57,764 bases of DNA, from the NCBI GenBank assembly GCA_964412235.1, contig CAYPNT010000010.1, positions 1 through 57,764 on the forward strand. Reading direction: 5' to 3'. The translations under genes and the position numbers were made by a program. This document shows positions 52,068 through 57,764 of this stretch, in pieces. Numbering within the stretch: position 1 is the stretch's first letter; every line of letters starts with the position of its first letter. This DNA comes from JAYZQT01 sp964412235 (GTDB lineage Bacteria; Pseudomonadota; Alphaproteobacteria; MPNO01; UBA830). The notes below the pieces were generated by a model. That model was given only the letters and a program-made list of their open reading frames with translations, made no database searches and was not told the origin of the DNA.

Positions 52068-53491
52068 AGTCCGAAGCGTTTCTTCACGCTGGCAACTTGT
52101 TTCCTGACATTCGTTGGCGAAGTTCCCCCATAACTCGTCCTACTGCGTACAGAGTTTTCCATACCTAATACCTTATACACTCCATCACTGATCCGATTAT
52201 CAATATCTTGCAGATCTTCTAGGGAAAGGTCCTCTAGGCCACACCCGTGTTCTATTGCCACCTTTACAGCTTTACTAGTGATTTGGTGGGCCTCGCGAAA
52301 AGCCACGCCGCCTTCCCGCACCAACCAATCGGCGAAATCCGTGGCACAGGTATAGCCCTCACCAGCAGCGTCCGCGAGATTATCGCGTTCAAAAGAAAGA
52401 TCGCGGATCATGCCCGCGGCTGTCGACAAGCATATCAATAAACTATCCACGGCATCAAAAACAGGTTCCTTGTCCTCCTGCATATCTTTGGAATATGCGA
52501 GTGGTAGCCCTTTCATCACCGTAGCCAGTGCAACAAACGCACCAATCACGCGTCCGGTTTTCCCCCTTATCAATTCCGCTGCATCAGGGTTTCGCTTCTG
52601 AGGCATCATGGACGAGCCTGTCGAAAAAGAATCTGAGAGTTTTACGAATTTAAACTGCGCCGACGACCAAATCACGAGTTCTTCACCAAGACGCGATAAG
52701 TGCCCCGCACAAATTGAGACAGCACCTAAAAATTCGAGGACAAAATCTCTATCTGAGACAGCATCTATGGAATTGGCCATCGGTCTATCAAAACCAAGTG
52801 CTTCACTAGTCATTTCTCGGTCAATCGCAAACGAAGTCCCGGCAAGAGCCCCCGCCCCCAGCGGAGACTCGTTTAATCGCACACGGGCGTCACTTAGGCG
52901 CCCACGATCACGTCCAAACATTTCGATATAAGCCAAAAGATAGTGTCCGACGGTTACAGGTTGCGCGGCTTGTAGATGCGTGAAGCCCGGCATTACCCAA
53001 TCTGAGTGCATTTCTGCTTTTGCGACCAAAGCGGATTGTATATCTGCCAAGCATATGTCCGTTTGGTCAATGGCATCTCTAAGCCATAGGCGCAGATCTG
53101 TCGCTACCTGGTCATTTCGGGAACGGGAAGTATGAAGACGTCCAGCAGGTTCACCAATCAACTCAGCGAGCCTTGCTTCAATATTCATATGTATATCTTC
53201 TAGCTCCGTTTTGAACTCAAACCGACCCTCTTCAATTTCTATACGAACAGCTTCCAAACCATCGCAGATTTTTTCTACATCGGTCTTTTGTATAATACCG
53301 ACCTCACCGAGCATATTTACGTGGGCAATGGACCCGCTGATGTCATATGAATATAACGCCTTATCAAAATTGATAGAGGCATTAATTTTTTCCATAAGAA
53401 CATCTGGTCCTCCCCTAAACCCTCCGCCCCACATTGGGTTGGGTTCACCTTGAGAATCTTTTGTGCCATCAAGAGAGTTTTTGTCGCCCAT
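52064..53491 (-). CDS. argH: Argininosuccinate lyase
   Basis: Cleaves argininosuccinate to arginine and fumarate. With the ATG at 53491 it is 475 residues; an ATG at 53509 is also in frame, and the typical body begins at MWGGGF. Fumarase-superfamily motifs are HTSRSRNDQVATDLRLWLRD, PGFTHLQAAQPVTVGHYL and the signature SDSFSTGSSMMPQKRNPDAAE (in the Ser-loop). Its stop overlaps the small lipoprotein start. It diverges from tlpA, with overlapping start regions. Confidence 0.96.
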   Translation of the reverse strand: MGDKNSLDGTKDSQGEPNPMWGGGFRGGPDVLMEKINASINFDKALYSYDISGSIAHVNMLGEVGIIQKTDVEKICDGLEAVRIEIEEGRFEFKTELEDIHMNIEARLAELIGEPAGRLHTSRSRNDQVATDLRLWLRDAIDQTDICLADIQSALVAKAEMHSDWVMPGFTHLQAAQPVTVGHYLLAYIEMFGRDRGRLSDARVRLNESPLGAGALAGTSFAIDREMTSEALGFDRPMANSIDAVSDRDFVLEFLGAVSICAGHLSRLGEELVIWSSAQFKFVKLSDSFSTGSSMMPQKRNPDAAELIRGKTGRVIGAFVALATVMKGLPLAYSKDMQEDKEPVFDAVDSLLICLSTAAGMIRDLSFERDNLADAAGEGYTCATDFADWLVREGGVAFREAHQITSKAVKVAIEHGCGLEDLSLEDLQDIDNRISDGVYKVLGMENSVRSRTSYGGTSPTNVRKQVASVKKRFGL

Positions 53492-53507
53492 GTTTTGTTT
53501 CAAACCC

Positions 53508-54110
53508 ATGTTTACAGTAAAGAAAAAAAAGGCCTTAAATACCTACGCTGCTATCAACTTGGCGATAATGGCGATTATTGCGGCCGTTTCAAGCACATAC
53601 GCAATAGCGGGAACAAAAAACAAAGCACCCCCCAAAGGTGTATTATCCCATTTTAAGCCCGCGTTAAGCATTATTAATGCACCTGAAACTCCATTTACAG
53701 ACAGATATGGACAAAAGTTGACCTTAAAAAACTACCGAGGAAAGACGATTCTCGTAAATTTTTGGGCAACCTGGTGCGTACCTTGTATAGAAGAAATGCC
53801 CTCGTTGGAACGACTGCAAAATAAATTTAGAGGTTCTCGCGTAAAGGTTTTAGCCATTTCTGTAGACCATAGGGGTTGGGCAAAAATCAACCCTTTCATA
53901 AAAAGAATGAACCTAACTAACGTCTCAATTTTCCACGACGTTGGCTCAAAACTTATGTTAAAACTAAAAGTAAAAGGCTTGCCCACAACAATCCTGTTTG
54001 ATCACAAGGGAATAGAAGTTGGCAGGTTGACGGGGGCCGCTAAATGGGATGCAGACGAAGTAATTGCGCTGATACAACGGTATCTTCCTAAACAAACGAT
54101 TGAACGTTGA
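53508..54110 (+). CDS. TlpA-family thiol:disulfide interchange protein
   Basis: A 200-residue periplasmic thioredoxin-like protein with an N-terminal signal anchor (about 10-34, ending AIAG). The redox site WATWCVPCIEEMPSLERL (Cys at about 82 and 85) and the cis-Pro GLPTTILFDHKG are clear. TlpA proteins reduce cytochrome c or cytochrome oxidase assembly factors. The ATG at 53508 is offset by 2 nt from the argH long-form start on the other strand. Convergent with pyrD 6 nt downstream. Confidence 0.87.
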   Translation: MFTVKKKKALNTYAAINLAIMAIIAAVSSTYAIAGTKNKAPPKGVLSHFKPALSIINAPETPFTDRYGQKLTLKNYRGKTILVNFWATWCVPCIEEMPSLERLQNKFRGSRVKVLAISVDHRGWAKINPFIKRMNLTNVSIFHDVGSKLMLKLKVKGLPTTILFDHKGIEVGRLTGAAKWDADEVIALIQRYLPKQTIER

Positions 54111-54116
54111 AAACAG

Positions 54117-55190
54117 TTATTCAACTATCCGGACATTCGTCCCCACGGCGTCATTAACCGACTTAAAACCGTCTTTAGCAAGCAAAGCAGCAAGATCGTG
54201 TTTTATTTGCGGGATCAAAGACAGCCCCCCGAAAACTAGCGCGGTATAAAGCTGAACCAGGGACGCTCCGGCTCGTATCATCGCATAAGCATCTTCGCCG
54301 GAGGCAATACCTCCGGACCCTATAATTGGCACCTTTCCTCCCGTCCGCTTATACATATCTTCTACTATCTTTATCGCCATTGGAAAAAGCGGCGCTCCGC
54401 TGAGCCCACCCTCTTCCTTGGCCTTAGCCTCCTGCAACCCTTTAGGCCTAGCGACGGTGGTGTTGGCTACAGTTAATCCATCTATCTCATGTTTAGTAAT
54501 TACTGATGCGACGTCTGCTCTTTCCTCTTCTGAAAGGTCGGGTGCAATCTTAACGATAAGTGGCGGGCAATGGTTTCCATCACTGCTTGCCCTTGCTCTA
54601 GCACCTTTCGCTCTCTGAATTAGCTGTATGAGATTTTCTCGCTTCTGCATCGCCCGAAGTCCCGGTGTATTTGGAGAAGAAATATTAATAACCAGGTAGT
54701 CCACATATTTTGCTACTGCTTCGATTCCAATTTCGTAATCACCAGCCCCATCAATTGTTGCCTTGTTTTTACCAACGTTTGCGCCCAACACGCCGGCCCC
54801 TTTGTAACGGCGAGAAATACGGTGAACATAGGGCGTTAACCCCGTGCTATTAAATCCGAGCCGGTTAATGGCTGCGAGGTCTTTATTGAGTCGAAACATC
54901 CGCGGTTTTGGGTTTCCCTTCTGCGGTAGCGGTGTAACGGTTCCCGCCTCAACAAAACCAAATCCCGCTGCTAGCATTCTGTTTGGTACTTCAGCGCCTT
55001 TATCAAAACCAGCGGACAGTCCAACCGGGTTAGGAAAATTTAGCCCCCACAACGATGTTGCAAGGGACGGGTCGTCTGGCGTTCGGTCCTTAGGGCCCAA
55101 ACCCAACGATAATGCCTTTATCGCTATTTTGTGGGCGGATTCAGGAGGCAAGAATCGCAGGGCGGGTAAAATAAAAGTATAGGCGTTCAC
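54117..55190 (-). CDS. pyrD: Dihydroorotate dehydrogenase (quinone), class 2
   Basis: FMN enzyme that oxidises dihydroorotate to orotate and passes electrons to ubiquinone at the inner membrane. The 357-residue protein has the N-terminal membrane-associated helices (about 6-30), NPVGLSAGFDKGAEV (about 54-68), FGFVEAGTVTPLPQKGNPKPR, the catalytic NISSPNTPGLR and C-terminal GGIASGEDAYAMIRAGASLVQLYT. Full length. Convergent with tlpA. Confidence 0.96.
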   Translation of the reverse strand: MNAYTFILPALRFLPPESAHKIAIKALSLGLGPKDRTPDDPSLATSLWGLNFPNPVGLSAGFDKGAEVPNRMLAAGFGFVEAGTVTPLPQKGNPKPRMFRLNKDLAAINRLGFNSTGLTPYVHRISRRYKGAGVLGANVGKNKATIDGAGDYEIGIEAVAKYVDYLVINISSPNTPGLRAMQKRENLIQLIQRAKGARARASSDGNHCPPLIVKIAPDLSEEERADVASVITKHEIDGLTVANTTVARPKGLQEAKAKEEGGLSGAPLFPMAIKIVEDMYKRTGGKVPIIGSGGIASGEDAYAMIRAGASLVQLYTALVFGGLSLIPQIKHDLAALLAKDGFKSVNDAVGTNVRIVE

Positions 55191-55297
55191 AAACTCATTC
55201 CTCTTTTAAAGCGATTTGGCATAAGGACTTTACACATTAGCTCATAATTAACTCTCGCCGGATTGATTGCAGTCGTAAACCCCACTATATCGTCAGG

Positions 55298-55762
55298 ATG
55301 GTAGAAAGTTCTGACATATACGAAACGACGCAAGACATTATTGAAGAATTTTCTTTTTTCGATGATTGGATTCAACGCTACGAGTACATCATTGAAATGG
55401 GTAAAGCCCTAAAAGGGCTTCCGGATGATAAGAAAGACGAAGCACACAGGGTGCCGGGATGCCAGTCACAAGTCTGGTTTTACGCCACTCAAGAAAGCAA
55501 TAAAATAAAATTTGATGCTGACTCTGATGCGATGATAGTGCGAGGCCTCATCGCGCTGTTATTACGGGTTTATTCAAATCGTACACCCAGAGAAATTATA
55601 GATACTCCCCCCGAATTTTTTGAAGTACTAGATTTAGGCTCTCACCTTAGTGGAAGCCGCGCAAACGGCTTACACGCGATGGTAAAACGAATTCATTCTT
55701 ACGCAAAAGCTTTTGAACACGAGCAAACCAATGGATTAATCTCTCCGGAGAAATTATCTTGA
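55298..55762 (+). CDS. sufE: SufE-family sulfur-acceptor protein
   Basis: Accepts sulfur from a cysteine desulfurase for iron-sulfur cluster assembly. The 154-residue protein begins with a typical helical segment, WIQRYEYIIEMGKAL (about 24-38), and carries the active Cys in HRVPGCQSQVWFYA (Cys58 or so). The C-terminal GSRANGLHAMVKRI is also typical. It overlaps the aminotransferase gene by 4 nt. Confidence 0.92.
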   Translation: MVESSDIYETTQDIIEEFSFFDDWIQRYEYIIEMGKALKGLPDDKKDEAHRVPGCQSQVWFYATQESNKIKFDADSDAMIVRGLIALLLRVYSNRTPREIIDTPPEFFEVLDLGSHLSGSRANGLHAMVKRIHSYAKAFEHEQTNGLISPEKLS

Positions 55763-56622
55763 TCGACCGCCGATCTATCACTTGGAGCAATGGTAATTGG
55801 ATAGAGGGCAATCAACCTATCCTGGGGCCTATGGACCACGCATGGTGGATGGCGTCGTCGGTTTTTGATGGCGCACGAGCATTCAGGGGTTTAGCTCCAG
55901 ATTTAGACAGACACTGCGCTCGACTTATAGAATCCGCAGAGACGTTTAATATGACATCACCGCTCACTGCCGAAGAGATCACTGCACTTGCTTGGGAAGG
56001 GATTAAACAATTCCCGACAGACGCCGAGCTTTATATCCGCCCTTTGATGTATTTTAAAGATGGTTTTGTGACACCCGATATTGGTTCTACATGTTTCATT
56101 CTGACCATATTCGAGGCCCCCTTACCGGAATGGCGCGGGATCACGGCAACAATCTCCAATTTTCGTCGACCCACTCCAGAGGCAGCGCCAACAAACGCAA
56201 AAGCTTCATGCCTTTATCCAAATGTTGGTCGGGCCTTAGCGGAGGCTAGAGCTGAGGGATATGATACAGCCGTCGTACTAGATGCTTCAGGAAACATAGC
56301 GGAATTTGCTACCAATAATCTCTTTATGGTTCTTGATGGTATAATACAAACCCCGGTTGAAAATGGTTCGTTTCTCGCCGGCCTGACGCGGAAACGTATA
56401 ATGGAGCTATTGTCGTCAGCCGGATATAGAATTGAAGAACGCACTTTGACGATAAGCGACCTGTCACGCGCTGACGAAGTATTTTTAACAGGAAATTTTT
56501 CAAAAATTCAACCCGTCATCCAAGTAGTGAATAACAACTATCCTGTCGGACCCGTAGCAACTCACTGTCGCAAGCTTTATTTTGATTTTGCTAAACGAGA
56601 AGGTCGCAGAATCTGTATATGA
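55759..56622 (+). CDS. Class IV aminotransferase, branched-chain type
   Basis: A PLP fold-type IV enzyme of 287 residues, probably a branched-chain amino acid aminotransferase. The TTG start overlaps the sufE stop (TTGA). Landmarks are SSVFDGARAF (33-42), YIRPLMYF (around 93-100), the PLP-Lys in NAKASCLYPNVGRALAEA, and AEFATNNLFMV with the PLP-bound Glu. D-amino-acid or ADC lyase roles are less likely from the length and motifs. It overlaps the following methyltransferase gene by 4 nt. Confidence 0.87.
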   Translation: MIDRRSITWSNGNWIEGNQPILGPMDHAWWMASSVFDGARAFRGLAPDLDRHCARLIESAETFNMTSPLTAEEITALAWEGIKQFPTDAELYIRPLMYFKDGFVTPDIGSTCFILTIFEAPLPEWRGITATISNFRRPTPEAAPTNAKASCLYPNVGRALAEARAEGYDTAVVLDASGNIAEFATNNLFMVLDGIIQTPVENGSFLAGLTRKRIMELLSSAGYRIEERTLTISDLSRADEVFLTGNFSKIQPVIQVVNNNYPVGPVATHCRKLYFDFAKREGRRICI

Positions 56623-57446
56623 GTGTTCTGACCCAAACCAACCAACACCATTGGAATAGGCGCAGTTCTGCGTGGATAGAAACGACCGTTAAGGGATTAC
56701 CTAATGACAATACGCTTGATCAATTCCTCGTCGATAATGCTCAAATAAAGCCTGGAGACGACATTCTCGATATTGCAGCGGGAACCGGTGACCCCGCGAT
56801 AAGCGTGGGTGTGGCATTAAAGGGACAGGGTACAATAGTCGCCTGTGACCTTACATCGGTTATGCTTGAGGTGGCGCTGTCCCGCGCACAATATCTCGGC
56901 ATAGAAAAGTTTAGCTGCGCATCGACAGATATGATGTCGTTAAGTTTTCGGGATGCCAGCTTTGACTGCGTGACATGCCGGTTCGGCTTAATGTTTGCGC
57001 CAAACAAAGTGGAAGCAGCTAGAGAAGCCCTTCGCGTTATAAAGTTCGGGGGCCGTGTAGCCTACATGGTGTGGGGGCCGTATAGTGATAACCCCGCGTT
57101 TTTTATCATCCGTCAGGCAATTGCTAACGCTTTAAACCAAGTAGAAGGCCCGCCTCCACAGCGGCACTGCCTAGGTGAGGAAGGTCAGCTTGTAAACATT
57201 CTCAAAACAGCCGGATTTAAACACACAGAAGAAGTTGAATTCCAGTACCGTCGGCCGGTGGAAAACATAGACAAATATATTGATCGGGCCCTTGTCCGCG
57301 GATATTCAGCATCAGTGGAACAGCTTAACAAGTCAGAAATCGAAAATGTAAAAAAAAATATAAGGAAAAGGTTCAAAGTTTATGAAGCAAATCACATTTT
57401 TTTTATACCAAACAGCACGCGTATCGGCATAGGATGGAAACGGTAA
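56619..57446 (+). CDS. Class I SAM-dependent methyltransferase (UbiE-like)
   Basis: A 275-residue class I methyltransferase with motif I DDILDIAAGTGDPAI (about 46-60), acidic loop ACDLTSVMLEVALSRA and a post-II VTCRFGLMFAPNKVEAAREA segment, as in UbiE/COQ5-type enzymes. Its own substrate is unknown. It overlaps the aminotransferase by 4 nt (ATGA). A terminator lies about 100 nt downstream. Confidence 0.87.
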   Translation: MSVLTQTNQHHWNRRSSAWIETTVKGLPNDNTLDQFLVDNAQIKPGDDILDIAAGTGDPAISVGVALKGQGTIVACDLTSVMLEVALSRAQYLGIEKFSCASTDMMSLSFRDASFDCVTCRFGLMFAPNKVEAAREALRVIKFGGRVAYMVWGPYSDNPAFFIIRQAIANALNQVEGPPPQRHCLGEEGQLVNILKTAGFKHTEEVEFQYRRPVENIDKYIDRALVRGYSASVEQLNKSEIENVKKNIRKRFKVYEANHIFFIPNSTRIGIGWKR

Positions 57447-57543
57447 TAGTGGTCGAATGCTAATGCATATAATGGATACCGGCCCTCTGGTGCAGGCCCC
57501 AATTCAAGTAAAATAAATATATTACACGTGACTACCAGAACCT

Positions 57544-57583
57544 AGGCCCTTCAGATCATTACAGTGAGGGCCTTTCTCCTTTT
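57544..57583 (+). terminator. Terminator at the right end
   Basis: A 7-bp stem (AGGCCCT 57544-57550 with AGGGCCT 57567-57573) and a 16-nt loop, then TTCTCCTTTT. It should end the sufE-aminotransferase-methyltransferase transcript. The hairpin spans the stop codon of the convergent lysK. Confidence 0.65.
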
Positions 57584-57764
57584 AACACACTCTGGATTAA
57601 TGCAACCGTCTCGTCCCTGCCATAAAGAGCAACAAAGGATCCAAAACGGGGACCTTGGGTCTGTCCCAGCAGCACCTCGTATAAGGTTTTGAACCACTCG
57701 CGAAGATTTTCGTAATTGTTACGTTTTCCGACTTCGTAGATCAGCGTTTGTATGGTCTCTGGGT
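57559..57764 (-). CDS. lysK: Lysyl-tRNA synthetase, class I, C-terminal end (partial)
   Basis: The last 67 residues of a gene that runs off the right edge. They read as the C-terminus of archaeal-type class I lysyl-tRNA synthetase: NLREWFKTLYEVLLGQTQGP, then RFGSFVALYGRDETVALIQS. These are helical anticodon-binding elements of the class I enzyme; class II LysS has no such end. Several alphaproteobacteria use this class I form. The catalytic HIGH and KMSKS motifs lie outside the window. Confidence 0.88.
   Translation of the reverse strand, partial: PETIQTLIYEVGKRNNYENLREWFKTLYEVLLGQTQGPRFGSFVALYGRDETVALIQSVLKGERPSL

Noticed and set aside
1..57764. CRISPR arrays, tRNA or rRNA genes, insertion sequences or prophage
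   Set aside because: No regularly spaced repeats, transposase or integrase frames, or recognisable structural RNA were seen; a tRNAscan or Infernal run would settle this.

Overview
The window is a densely packed stretch of bacterial chromosome with moderate GC and many 1-11 nt gene overlaps. It looks like an alphaproteobacterium, probably an uncultured Rhodospirillales-like or marine lineage. The reasons are family order and content: chorismate mutase-hisC-tyrA next to a DUF2125 gene, DUF1285-NUDIX-DUF6111-CCA transferase, metX-metW, a DUF3426 zinc-ribbon gene beside ftsE-ftsX-YdcF-plsC, argH-small lipoprotein-lysA, a PhaR-type PHA regulator, petABC, and a class I lysyl-tRNA synthetase at the right edge. 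The species cannot be named from the sequence alone. No rRNA, tRNA, CRISPR array, insertion sequence or phage gene was found.

Layout. 1-7620 holds housekeeping genes on the plus strand: the 3' end of lgt, a MidA-like methyltransferase, pgeF, a lipoprotein with two similar halves, prs, rplY (L25), pth, ychF and a dienelactone hydrolase ending in a clear terminator. 7789-10886 is a VOC gene and the bc1 complex petABC on the minus strand. 11205-12535 is trmL-hemF. 12542-16996 (minus) holds an acyl-CoA synthetase and the CCA transferase/DUF6111/CoA pyrophosphatase/DUF1285 group.

17282-30368 is the accessory-looking part: two facing catabolic gene groups. The plus-strand arm has a VOC protein, a TetR regulator, a PaaA/PaaB/PaaC-like diiron oxygenase with its iron-sulfur maturation factor split into two genes, a nitroreductase-family flavoprotein, an atypical crotonase and an arylformamidase-like hydrolase. 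The minus-strand arm has a hotdog-like protein, an acyl-CoA ligase, a VOC protein, a luciferase-like flavin monooxygenase, a metallo-beta-lactamase-fold hydrolase and an alpha/beta hydrolase. Together they suggest aerobic degradation of a CoA-activated ring compound, related to but distinct from the phenylacetate pathway: no PaaE reductase, PaaG, PaaZ or PaaK is present. This is the best candidate for an undescribed system here.

30414-32894 is a polyhydroxyalkanoate locus, phaR and phaA divergent across about 700 nt that contain two TGCnnnGCA candidate PhaR sites. 33007-41197 returns to metabolism: GST, gloB, a methyltransferase, metW-metX, chorismate mutase-hisC-tyrA and DUF2125. 41325-46237 carries two tandem EamA transporters, two tandem FAH-family hydrolases and a lysophospholipase-like hydrolase with a near-perfect palindrome upstream. 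46144-49051 is plsC-ydcF-ftsX-ftsE (minus). 49189-50570 is a zinc-ribbon membrane protein and hpt. 51913-53491 region is lysA, an unannotated-size 46-residue lipoprotein and argH. The right end holds tlpA, pyrD, sufE, a class IV aminotransferase, a methyltransferase and the 3' end of lysK.
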